A DNA stretch of 33,319 nucleotides from Prevotella sp. (GTDB taxonomy: Bacteria; Bacteroidota; Bacteroidia; Bacteroidales; Bacteroidaceae): assembly GCA_016281055.1 (NCBI GenBank), contig JAEEHW010000031.1:1-33319 (forward strand). The letters are read 5' to 3'. The position numbers and the translations under genes were made by a program. This document shows, piece by piece, positions 1 through 6,419 of the stretch (the first letter of the stretch is position 1; every line of letters begins with the position of its first letter). Under the pieces are notes generated by a model, which was given only the letters and a program-made list of their open reading frames with translations, was not told where the DNA came from and made no database searches.

Positions 1-11
1 CAAAAATTGTG

Positions 12-19
12 TACCTTTG
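12..19 (+). promoter_or_regulatory. Possible -7 promoter box at the window edge
   Basis: TACCTTTG matches the Bacteroidetes -7 consensus TAnnTTTG. The matching -33 TTTG would lie before base 1, so it cannot be checked. A strong terminator follows about 50 bases later and no ORF lies between, so if real it would make a transcript of roughly 75 nt. Confidence 0.35.
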
Positions 20-69
20 TTCTGAAATTAGTTGTTTGTACATAAGCAATGCAAATTTAGCTAATTTTT

Positions 70-102
70 GGGAGACAGCGGTCTCCCTTTCTCGTTTTTT
101 TA
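70..102 (+). terminator. Rho-independent terminator
   Basis: A perfect 7-bp stem (GGGAGAC at 70-76, GTCTCCC at 81-87) with an AGCG loop is followed by a T-rich tail to 102. It ends either a gene left of the window or the short transcript that the box at 12-19 could start. Confidence 0.75.
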
Positions 103-141
103 CATTGCTTGTTGATTTTTTCCTTTCATAGATGCGCTCTT

Positions 142-170
142 TGGGGGCTTTGCGCCCCCAGCCGCGCGGC
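142..170. repeat. GC-rich hairpin cluster
   Basis: TGGGGGC (142-148) pairs with GCCCCCA (154-160) around a 5-nt loop, and the perfect palindrome GCCGCGCGGC (161-170) follows directly. The block stands out in AT-rich intergenic DNA. There is no T-run, so it is not an obvious terminator. It may be a REP-like element. The rest of 103-290 shows no ORF. Confidence 0.4.
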
Positions 171-290
171 AAACCTCCGCAGTGTTTTTCATAGTTTTGG
201 GCTTACGCCTACACTACGAGGGGGTGCACTTCTATCTTGAACTTGGGAATTAAGTAGTTAAGACTTTGTCAAAAACATCATAAAGTTTTC

Positions 291-321
291 TTTGCCAAAT
301 AAAAGTTTTTGACTACCTTTG
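291..321 (+). promoter_or_regulatory. Bacteroidetes-type promoter of agp
   Basis: TTTG at 291-294, 19 bases, then TACCTTTG at 314-321: an exact match to the TTTG/TAnnTTTG arrangement. The start codon of the phosphatase gene is 46 bases downstream of the -7 box. Confidence 0.8.
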
Positions 322-367
322 CATAAGTTTACACCTATTAAGGTGAATTCTCCACAAAAAGGAAATT

Positions 368-1792
368 ATGACAGGACAGATTAAAATCAGTATGCTGGCA
401 GCCCTCCTTCTATGCTGCCTATGGATACAGGCCCAGACGAAACGCTCGGATGACTTCCATGCGAAGTATCAACTGAAAGAAGTAGTGGTGATGAGTCGCC
501 ACAACATCCGCTCGCCTTTGTCGTCGGGCGGAGCGGCATACATGAGGGTGACACCACACAAGTGGTTCTCATGGACGTCGCCTGGCAGCCAGCTGTCACT
601 GCGCGGCGGTGTGCTGGAGACAGAGATGGGACAGTTCTTCCGCAAATGGCTGGTTGGCGAAGGTCTGCTGCCCGACAACTACCGCCCGGAAGGCAACGAT
701 GTGCTGTTCTATGCTAACTCGCGCCAGCGCACATTTGCTACGGCAAAGTATTTCTCTGCCGGATTCCTGCCTTTCGCCAATGTGGAGATTACCCACAAGT
801 ATGATGAAGACAAGATGGACCCCATGTTCACGCCACAGTTCACGAAGATGAACGACACCTACCGCCAGCAGGTCATCGCAGAGATGAACGCCATGCATGG
901 CGGATCACAGGCATGGATGCAGTCCATGCAGCCGGCACTGACGCTGGTAGAGGATGTCATTGACATGGCACATTCTGCCGCTGCACAGAACGACACTACG
1001 CATTTCTGGTACGACGACACAAAGTTTAAGCTGGAGAAGGGCTCGGAACCAAAGATGACGGGTGGCTATACCCTGGCCAACAGCGTAGCCGATGCACTGG
1101 TGCTGCAGTGCTACGAGAGCGAGAGCATGGCTCCATGGGGACAAGAGTTGACTATGGAACAGTGGCGTGCAATCTGCCGTATCAAGGAGGTGTACGACGG
1201 TCTGCTCTTCACCGCCCACAGCGCTGCCGTCAACCTGGCTTATCCGTTGGTGAGCCGCATCCGCGAGGAACTGCACAATGACGGGCGCAAGTTCACCTTC
1301 CTCTGTGGTCACGACAGCAATCTGGCAAGCATCAGTGCTGCCCTGCGCTTCGTCCTTCCAGAGACAGAGCAGGCCATGGAAGCGCACACGCCTATCGGCT
1401 CAAAGATAGTGTTTGAGAAGTGGAGCGATGGAACAGATGAATATGTTGCCGTCAACCTCGTCTATCAGGCTGTCAGCCAGTTGCATAATCGCACTCTGCT
1501 CTCTCGCATTGACGAAGAGGGTTTGCAGATGCCTATGATACTGCCCATCACCATCGAAGGCCTCACCGCCAACAGCGACGGTCTCTACCGCCTTGCTGAC
1601 CTCGACACACGCATGGCAGACGCCATGGCAGAATATGAGGCCATCGAAGATGCGCCCACCGATGTGGCTGCTCTTTCCAAACCCATTTCCGCCAACGTCC
1701 CATATGCCTATACGCTCAGCGGCACTCAGGCAACAGCCAACACCCAGGGTGTCATAATAGAGCAAGGACAGAAAATAATCAGAAGTCACTAA
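368..1792 (+). CDS. agp: Periplasmic histidine acid phosphatase, glucose-1-phosphatase type
   Basis: The 474-residue product is a branch-2 histidine phosphatase. An N-terminal signal peptide (about residues 1-23) predicts export to the periplasm. The catalytic motif is SRHNIRSP (nucleophile His45), with Asn in place of the usual Gly of RHGxRxP, as in E. coli Agp. The second catalytic motif is GHDSN (His315, Asp316). Further Agp-like blocks can be recognised along the whole length: GGVLE near 80, YANSRQRTFATA near 115, TPIGSKIVF near 350. By family knowledge it would release phosphate from glucose-1-phosphate and possibly other sugar or inositol phosphates. It is a single-gene unit with its own promoter and terminator. 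Phytase activity of the AppA kind is a less likely alternative. No truncation is seen. Confidence 0.88.
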   Translation: MTGQIKISMLAALLLCCLWIQAQTKRSDDFHAKYQLKEVVVMSRHNIRSPLSSGGAAYMRVTPHKWFSWTSPGSQLSLRGGVLETEMGQFFRKWLVGEGLLPDNYRPEGNDVLFYANSRQRTFATAKYFSAGFLPFANVEITHKYDEDKMDPMFTPQFTKMNDTYRQQVIAEMNAMHGGSQAWMQSMQPALTLVEDVIDMAHSAAAQNDTTHFWYDDTKFKLEKGSEPKMTGGYTLANSVADALVLQCYESESMAPWGQELTMEQWRAICRIKEVYDGLLFTAHSAAVNLAYPLVSRIREELHNDGRKFTFLCGHDSNLASISAALRFVLPETEQAMEAHTPIGSKIVFEKWSDGTDEYVAVNLVYQAVSQLHNRTLLSRIDEEGLQMPMILPITIEGLTANSDGLYRLADLDTRMADAMAEYEAIEDAPTDVAALSKPISANVPYAYTLSGTQATANTQGVIIEQGQKIIRSH

Positions 1793-1829
1793 TAGTCTTT
1801 GCAGCTATTATTGAAATACAACATTCTCT

Positions 1830-1866
1830 GCCGAAACATCCGAAAGGATGAGTTCGGCATTTTTTT
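1830..1866 (+). terminator. Terminator of agp
   Basis: A two-part stem, GCCGAA/TTCGGC outside and CATCC/GGATG inside with a GAAA loop, is followed by seven T residues. It starts 37 bases after the phosphatase stop codon. Confidence 0.9.
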
Positions 1867-1868
1867 GC

Positions 1869-1965
1869 GTTAATAATGTTAATGATATTCGTTAATGACG
1901 TTAATACCTTGCCATAGACTCATTAATGACATTAAAGATCTTTATTAACAACATTAATGACAAGA
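1869..1965. repeat. Cluster of TTAATG / CATTAA words
   Basis: About eight copies of TTAAT(G/A) or its complement occur in under 100 bp, partly as inverted pairs such as GTTAATGACGTTAAT and CATTAATGACATTAA. No ORF covers it. It may be a binding region or simply AT-rich drift. Nothing else is seen up to 2079. Confidence 0.3.
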
Positions 1966-2079
1966 GATGTTTATTCCGACGAGTTTACGTTTTTTAAAAA
2001 CAGTAAGAAATATCCTTCACTACTTCCGAGGGAAAAACATATAGTAGGAAAAGGGAATAAAAAGAGTAGATTTAAGAGG

Positions 2080-2409
2080 CTAAAGTCCCTGGTTCAACTT
2101 TCCTAGCATCGTGGAATCATCCATTCGTGCATTCTTTACAAACTCAATGAAGAGCGTGTCTTCGCTGACTGTGTATAGCAGTTTGATTTCGCTGACAACG
2201 GGTATGCTACGGTATTCGATGCCTGTTGCTTCAATGAGGGCGGCTTCGCACTTACCCAAGCCTGGGAAGGTGGCGATGCGACGAGCGGTAGAACTTATCT
2301 GGGTCTTGAGTTTGCGTAACTGTCGCTCTCCAAACATTTCAAAGGTGTATTCAAAAACCTCAGAAAGACTCAGCAACGCAACAGGCGTCCACTGGATGTG
2401 TAAGTTCAT
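2080..2409 (-). CDS. ParE/RelE-family toxin
   Basis: This 109-residue protein has the layout of the ParE/RelE toxin superfamily: an N-terminal beta strand (LHIQWTP), a long alpha-helical hairpin, the FPGLGKCE segment, then central and C-terminal strands (EYRSIPVV, IKLLYTV, TLFIEFV) ending in an Arg-containing tail. In the family, ParE acts on DNA gyrase and RelE cleaves mRNA on the ribosome; the sequence alone does not say which applies. The upstream ORF is the probable antitoxin, and the two reading frames overlap by 50 bases, more than is usual. The start at 2409 matches the normal family N-terminus. Confidence 0.82.
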   Translation of the reverse strand: MNLHIQWTPVALLSLSEVFEYTFEMFGERQLRKLKTQISSTARRIATFPGLGKCEAALIEATGIEYRSIPVVSEIKLLYTVSEDTLFIEFVKNARMDDSTMLGKLNQGL

Positions 2410-2521
2410 ACTCCTTGTCGTTCATGAAACGTTCAACCTCATCCATTGATACCGTCTCACCTGCCATTGCCTGAGCATGGCTACGGTTCAGAATTGTTTT
2501 CAATGCTTCATTCGCTTCCAT
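2360..2521 (-). CDS. Putative antitoxin of the ParE/RelE module
   Basis: A 53-residue acidic protein (starts MEANEALK) ending 50 bases inside the toxin gene. The same frame is open further upstream, but the ATG at 2521 is preferred because a -7 promoter box lies at 2550-2557, inside the longer version. No DNA-binding fold can be seen; the body is a predicted helix with VSMDEVERFMNDK. By position it would neutralise the toxin. The last residues, around DACCVAESF, lie wholly in the overlap and may be a read-through extension of a shorter ancestor. The call rests mainly on gene order. Confidence 0.65.
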   Translation of the reverse strand: MEANEALKTILNRSHAQAMAGETVSMDEVERFMNDKEYELTHPVDACCVAESF

Positions 2522-2549
2522 TTTGCTATCGTTTTTATGTTTTACGGTA

Positions 2550-2557
2550 CAAAGATA
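2550..2557 (-). promoter_or_regulatory. -7 promoter box of the toxin-antitoxin pair
   Basis: TATCTTTG on the minus strand matches TAnnTTTG and lies 28 bases before the antitoxin ATG. No clear TTTG is found at the expected -33 spacing. Confidence 0.45.
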
Positions 2558-2622
2558 CAACATTTTTCTGAAACCATGCACTTTTAAACATGGAATTTTC
2601 ATTAATTGGCCGTATAATTTAC

Positions 2623-2677
2623 CATTAATGAAAAAATTCATGACCATTCGTGGTTAATTACACGGAGATTATATGTT
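2623..2677. repeat. Interspersed repeat, copy 1
   Basis: This copy matches 2738-2791 almost base for base, from CATTAATG through an A-run, TTCATGACCATTCGTGG and TTAATTA to GGAGATTATATGTT. A diverged third relative lies at 4282-4336. There is no coding potential. Confidence 0.7.
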
Positions 2678-2737
2678 ACACCCACTTCGTCAATATCTTT
2701 TCAACATATAATGTCCATGAATGACCATATAATTATT

Positions 2738-2791
2738 CATTAATAAAAAATTCATGACCATTCGTGGTTAATTATATGGAGATTATATGTT
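2738..2791. repeat. Interspersed repeat, copy 2
   Basis: The second copy of the element at 2623-2677, starting 115 bases after it. The 41-bp core 2751-2791 differs from 2637-2677 at only two positions. Confidence 0.7.
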
Positions 2792-2813
2792 CCGAAACCG
2801 TATTTAACTGCCG

Positions 2814-2869
2814 ATTCCTTGCGATATTAGTCACCAAACTCTATTTCGGTCTCAAATATCGCAAGGAAT
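2814..2869. repeat. Orphan 15-bp perfect inverted repeat
   Basis: ATTCCTTGCGATATT (2814-2828) pairs perfectly with AATATCGCAAGGAAT (2855-2869) across a 26-nt loop. A T-rich stretch follows on the plus strand, as in a terminator, but no plus-strand gene precedes it. The CTTGCGAT core is also the stem of the leuB terminator at 28174-28227. Confidence 0.6.
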
Positions 2870-2940
2870 TTTCGTTTTCCGCAACCACCTGATTATCAAC
2901 ATATCTCAAAACTGCATACTGCCGTTTGAAGTCAAATGTT

Positions 2941-3050
2941 TTGTAATAGCATAGCTTTTACAGTGTAATACGATAGCTTTTACACTGCAATGCGGCTGCT
3001 TTTGCATTATAATCCGTTTGTTTTTGTAGTGTAATCAGGCAGCTTTTACC
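2941..3050. repeat. Five degenerate 22-bp tandem repeats
   Basis: The units are 2941-2962, 2963-2984, 2985-3006, 3007-3028 and 3029-3050, each exactly 22 bp. The consensus is roughly GTGTAATNCGNNAGCTTTTACA. The TAAT and CTTTT(A/G)CA parts are best kept and the middle varies. There are no spacers, so this is not a CRISPR. There is no ORF. The exact 22-bp phase over 110 bp argues against chance. Confidence 0.75.
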
Positions 3051-3211
3051 CAAAAATCACTCAACCTGTGAAAAATCGTCTGGACGATACCAGAACTATA
3101 TTGGTCAAAATTCCGAACGATTTACATTTTTAGAAGATTTTTTCCTTGCGTCATTTGTTCACAAATTCATCATAGCGACTTCATTGTCATGTGCAAAAAA
3201 AATAGGAATTG

Positions 3212-3243
3212 TTTGGAAAAAAGAAAAAGATTGCATAACTTTG
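3212..3243 (+). promoter_or_regulatory. Promoter of the HIRAN gene
   Basis: TTTG at 3212-3215, a 20-base spacer and TAACTTTG at 3236-3243. The ATG follows 44 bases after the -7 box. Confidence 0.8.
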
Positions 3244-3286
3244 CTGGTGAAAAGATAATAATAGATATAACACAGGTAGTCTTATT

Positions 3287-4114
3287 ATGGTTCAAAAAGA
3301 CAAATCTGACGAAACTCCTGAATTTCAGCGTAAGGTAATCCTCGAATGTCCCGTTGCCGGTATTGGTTTCCATGACATCAAGGACATCTGGGATGAACTC
3401 CATGTTGGGGCTAAGATTGCACTCGTCCGCGAACGCAACAACAAATACGACAAGAACGCTGTTGCCGTAGCACTGGCTGGTGACTATGACGGCAACCCTG
3501 ATGAATTTGATTTCAACTTCATCCTCGGCTACATACCACGCCAAAACAATCATGCGATTGCAGCCATGCTCGACATGGGATGGGAGGAATTTATAGAAGC
3601 AGAAATCAGCGAACTGAAAGACCATGCTCCATACAGCGACCGGTTGCATATAACAGTATATATACGCAGCAGGGAGCCAGTGAAGCCAAAGGACAACCGC
3701 CTTCGCATCAAGTATTTTAATGATGATGAAGAATGGGACAGCTTTACTGATGCGCTTTGGCAGAAAGGATACTCCTATTTCCGTTGGGGAGGTTTCCCAC
3801 CTTGGGAACATGACCTACCCGAAAAGGGCGACAAAGTAGTGTTCCTGCATAAAGGCGAGCGGGAAACCGAATTATACCTTATGATGATAATCGCCACTGG
3901 TGACGACTGCGCACCATTTGTTGATGACATAGAGGAACTACACATGACGGATGACCGTTGCTCATATGTCCTCACTGTAGTAAAAGGTCCTGTACGCGCA
4001 ATGAATAATTGTCTTGCTTTCCTTGAAAAACAGCCTGCAGACTGTCTGCAGCCAGACGTCAGACTGGAGAAAGCAGCATCTGATGCCTTAATGGAAATCA
4101 TACAGTACGATTAG
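3287..4114 (+). CDS. HIRAN-domain protein of unknown function
   Basis: The first ~105 of 275 residues match the HIRAN domain: LECPVAGIGFHD, then GAKIALVRERNNKYDKNAV and LGYIPRQNNHAIAAMLD. In eukaryotic HLTF this domain binds 3' ends of single-stranded DNA, and in bacteria it occurs alone or fused to nucleases and helicases. Residues ~125-275 are not recognised. They are acidic and rich in aromatics (WDSFTDALWQKGYSYFRWGG) and carry no visible catalytic motif. There is no signal peptide, so the protein is probably cytoplasmic. It stands alone with its own promoter and terminator. A role in DNA repair or DNA-end sensing is an inference from the domain only. Confidence 0.75.
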   Translation: MVQKDKSDETPEFQRKVILECPVAGIGFHDIKDIWDELHVGAKIALVRERNNKYDKNAVAVALAGDYDGNPDEFDFNFILGYIPRQNNHAIAAMLDMGWEEFIEAEISELKDHAPYSDRLHITVYIRSREPVKPKDNRLRIKYFNDDEEWDSFTDALWQKGYSYFRWGGFPPWEHDLPEKGDKVVFLHKGERETELYLMMIIATGDDCAPFVDDIEELHMTDDRCSYVLTVVKGPVRAMNNCLAFLEKQPADCLQPDVRLEKAASDALMEIIQYD

Positions 4115-4208
4115 AGACAAAACAGATATTGGGTGAACCTAAAATCTTAGCGATTATCCGTCAATACATAGCATGGTTTAGGGCTGAAACCAAGGCTGTT
4201 AGCGTTTA

Positions 4209-4262
4209 AAAAACACAAAGTTCACAATGTTGTGGTTCACAATGTTGTGAACTTTGTGTTTT
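4209..4262 (+). terminator. Terminator with nested direct repeats
   Basis: A 17-bp perfect stem (4211-4227 with 4245-4261) encloses a 17-nt loop, flanked by A's on the left and T's on the right, so it could work in both directions. The word GTTCACAATGTTGTG occurs twice in tandem (4220-4234 and 4235-4249), so the hairpin is built from a duplicated half-palindrome. It lies 95 bases after the HIRAN gene. Confidence 0.8.
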
Positions 4263-4281
4263 AGAACATAAATTGTAGTAA

Positions 4282-4336
4282 AAATTAATGGTGAATTATA
4301 TGGACATTCATGGACATTACATGTTATAAAAGAAAA
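4282..4336. repeat. Diverged copy of the 2623/2738 repeat
   Basis: ATTAATGGTGAATTATATGGACATT and ACATGTTA recall the order of words in the repeat at 2623-2791, with an internal duplication of GGACATT. Similarity is partial. Confidence 0.4.
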
Positions 4337-4387
4337 TATTCTTTGACAATTTTTACCGATAGTGGCACGAGTTTCGGAAAATCTTCG

Positions 4388-4395
4388 TAACTTTG
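4388..4395 (+). promoter_or_regulatory. -7 promoter box of the PheC-like gene
   Basis: TAACTTTG lies 15 bases before the ATG. No TTTG is found at the usual 19-21 base spacing upstream. Confidence 0.5.
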
Positions 4396-4410
4396 TAGCG
4401 AAGATAATTT

Positions 4411-5259
4411 ATGGACATGAAAATGAAGATAAAAACCCTGGCCGTCATGGTGATGGCGACAATAGTGTTACTCGGCAGCACGGCCTCGTTTGCTTCGTGC
4501 GCTGCGAACGATGATAATAGCATTGAGAAAATCAGTCAGCCGACCATCGACCGTATTCAGAAACGCGGCACCATCCTCATCGGTACGACGGGAGACTACA
4601 GACCACTGTCATTCCGTGAGGATGACGGACACTACTGGGGCTTCGGCATCGAAATGGCTGGAGAAATAGCCAAGCGACTGGGCGTAGAAGTGCAGTTCGT
4701 GCCAACATCGTGGCCTACGCTGTCAGCAGATGTTCTGGCCGAGCCGCAGACCTTTGACCTCGCCATCGGCGGCATCACCATCACCGATGCCCGCCGTGAG
4801 ACAATGCTGATGAGCGAAGGATATCTGGCCAACGGCAAGACTATCCTGTGCAGAGCCTCAGAGGCGGACCGCTACCAATCATTGGCAGACATAAACAAGC
4901 CCGAGGTGCGCGTAATGGTGAACCCCGGCGGACTGAACGAGAAGTTTGCCAACGAGAACCTTACCAGCGCCACCATCATCGTGCATCCCAAGAACGAAGA
5001 AATACCTTCGCTAATAGCAGAAGGCGAGGCCGACGTGATGATAACGGAGATAACGGAGGCACCCTACTACACACAGGCAGACAGCCGATTGGCTGCCCCA
5101 CTGCTGAACAAGCCTTTCACCCACGGTGAGATAGGAGTGCTGATGCGCAAGGGGCAGGACGACCTGCTCGAACTGGTGAACGATGTGATACGCAAAATGA
5201 AGATTGACGGCTCCCTCCGCCAGTTGCATGAGAAATACGGTTTGGTATATACTTACTAA
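4411..5259 (+). CDS. Exported PheC-like cyclohexadienyl dehydratase / solute-binding protein
   Basis: The 282-residue product has the bacterial family-3 solute-binding fold. The N-terminus is a signal peptide ending near SFASC; Cys30 could be a lipoprotein cysteine, though the lipobox is poor. The mature part resembles Pseudomonas PheC more than amino-acid receptors: TTGDYRPLSF (59-68), VQFVPTSWPTL (94-104), GGITIT (120-125), NPGGLNEKFANENL (171-184) and ITEITEA (211-217). Glu216 falls where PheC has its reported catalytic glutamate. PheC converts prephenate to phenylpyruvate, or arogenate to phenylalanine, in the periplasm. No ABC permease or ATPase gene is nearby, which also speaks against a plain transporter receptor. 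A binding protein without enzyme activity remains possible. The start may be 4411 or the ATG at 4417. Confidence 0.72.
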   Translation: MDMKMKIKTLAVMVMATIVLLGSTASFASCAANDDNSIEKISQPTIDRIQKRGTILIGTTGDYRPLSFREDDGHYWGFGIEMAGEIAKRLGVEVQFVPTSWPTLSADVLAEPQTFDLAIGGITITDARRETMLMSEGYLANGKTILCRASEADRYQSLADINKPEVRVMVNPGGLNEKFANENLTSATIIVHPKNEEIPSLIAEGEADVMITEITEAPYYTQADSRLAAPLLNKPFTHGEIGVLMRKGQDDLLELVNDVIRKMKIDGSLRQLHEKYGLVYTY

Positions 5260-5295
5260 GAAGAAAAGAAAAAAAGTAAGCCACATAAAGCATAT

Positions 5296-5326
5296 TTTGT
5301 TGTTCAAATTTTTTTTACTACCTTTG
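5296..5326 (+). promoter_or_regulatory. Promoter of the glycosyltransferase
   Basis: TTTG at 5296-5299, a 19-base spacer and TACCTTTG at 5319-5326. Confidence 0.8.
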
Positions 5327-5360
5327 CACCCGAATTACAACAGACACTAAAACTCTAATA

Positions 5361-6347
5361 ATGAAAGTTAGCTTAATAATGTCAGTTTATAACACGGAGG
5401 ACTATCTGAAACAAGCAATAGAATCCGTTGTTGAACAAACATATACCAATTTTGAACTGATAATCGTAAATGATGGTTCTACCGACAACTCTGGCGAGAT
5501 TGTCGATTCGTACGCAGAACGCGACAACCGCATTGTTGTGATTCACAAGGAGAACTCTGGACTGTCAGACAGTCGCAACATTGCACTAAAGAAAGTTACC
5601 GGTGACTATGTCGGTTTTATAGACAGCGATGACTGGTATGAGCCAAACTATCTGGAACAGCTTGTAGATTACATAGAAAAAGAGAATCTGGACATCGTCA
5701 TCTGCGGATATTTCCTTGAATATAAGAACAAAACAGTTACAAGACTGAGCGTAGATAAGCCAACAACATTAAGCAGAGAGGAGGGACTGCGCGAGATTAT
5801 TGCAGACAAACTCATAAAAAGCTATGTATGGAACAAGCTCTTTAAGAAAGAGCTGATTACAGATGAAATGCCCGTGTCATACATGTTTGAAGACTATGCC
5901 ACAGTATTCAAATGGTTTGTAAAAGCCAACAAGACGGGAATTCTGAATGTGCCGCTATACCACTATCGCCAACGTGGCGGAAGCATAGTCAATGAGCGTA
6001 ACATAACCAACATCTTACATTTTTTCATAGCTGAATGCGACCGCACAAAATACATAATCGAACACAAGATTATTGACGGCATGTATGAATGGTTGAGAAC
6101 AAAACTGATAACAACAACCATAGGCACGTCAAAAGACATTGCACGTTACGCTCCGACCTATGCCGATTACAAGAAACACCGCGACATGATTGTAAGTGAT
6201 TCCATGGAGTTCCTGCCATGTAAGAATCTGAATCTCAAAAAAAGATACAGATTATGGCTTTTGCTCCATTATCCGAGACTCTTTTACATAAACGTGAACA
6301 TTTCTCTCTGGTTTCAGTTTAAAAAGAGAAAAAACATTTTCAATTAA
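5361..6347 (+). CDS. GT2-family glycosyltransferase
   Basis: A 328-residue GT-A fold enzyme. The N-terminal nucleotide-binding strand is SLIMSVYNTEDYL, followed by the family pattern ELIIVNDGSTDNS (31-43), then ENSGLSDSRN and the metal-binding DxD region FIDSDDW (85-91). The GT-A domain covers about residues 1-210. The C-terminal third is basic and not recognised, and contains no clear membrane span. It would transfer a sugar from a nucleotide sugar to a surface glycan acceptor, but donor and acceptor cannot be read from sequence. It stands alone with its own promoter and terminator, unlike most GT2 genes, which sit in polysaccharide clusters. It is more AT-rich than the phosphatase and PheC-like genes, which may hint at transfer. 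Confidence 0.87.
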   Translation: MKVSLIMSVYNTEDYLKQAIESVVEQTYTNFELIIVNDGSTDNSGEIVDSYAERDNRIVVIHKENSGLSDSRNIALKKVTGDYVGFIDSDDWYEPNYLEQLVDYIEKENLDIVICGYFLEYKNKTVTRLSVDKPTTLSREEGLREIIADKLIKSYVWNKLFKKELITDEMPVSYMFEDYATVFKWFVKANKTGILNVPLYHYRQRGGSIVNERNITNILHFFIAECDRTKYIIEHKIIDGMYEWLRTKLITTTIGTSKDIARYAPTYADYKKHRDMIVSDSMEFLPCKNLNLKKRYRLWLLLHYPRLFYINVNISLWFQFKKRKNIFN

Positions 6348-6360
6348 GATAGGACAAACT

Positions 6361-6404
6361 AAATAATGCTGTCACAAAAAAGTATGTGACAGCATTATTT
6401 TCTT
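6361..6404. terminator. Bidirectional terminator between convergent genes
   Basis: A perfect 16-bp stem (6361-6376 with 6385-6400) and 8-nt loop, flanked by A-rich and T-rich sides. It serves the glycosyltransferase (plus) and folB (minus). Confidence 0.9.
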
Positions 6405-6419
6405 TACGTACTATATTTA

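Larger units (their letters stand above)
2522..3286. other. Gene-free stretch rich in repeats
   Basis: No credible gene is seen in these 765 bases. In order they hold the toxin-antitoxin -7 box, two copies of a ~54-bp direct repeat, an orphan 15-bp inverted repeat, five 22-bp tandem units and the promoter of the HIRAN gene. A minus-strand frame runs across 3170-3286 but is the mirror of the HIRAN gene. Confidence 0.6.

Noticed and set aside
2941..3050. CRISPR array
   Set aside because: The 22-bp units are directly joined and degenerate, with no spacers and no cas genes.
3170..3811. 213-residue minus-strand frame opposite the HIRAN gene
   Set aside because: The HIRAN domain on the plus strand is well supported and has a promoter; the opposite frame has no motif.
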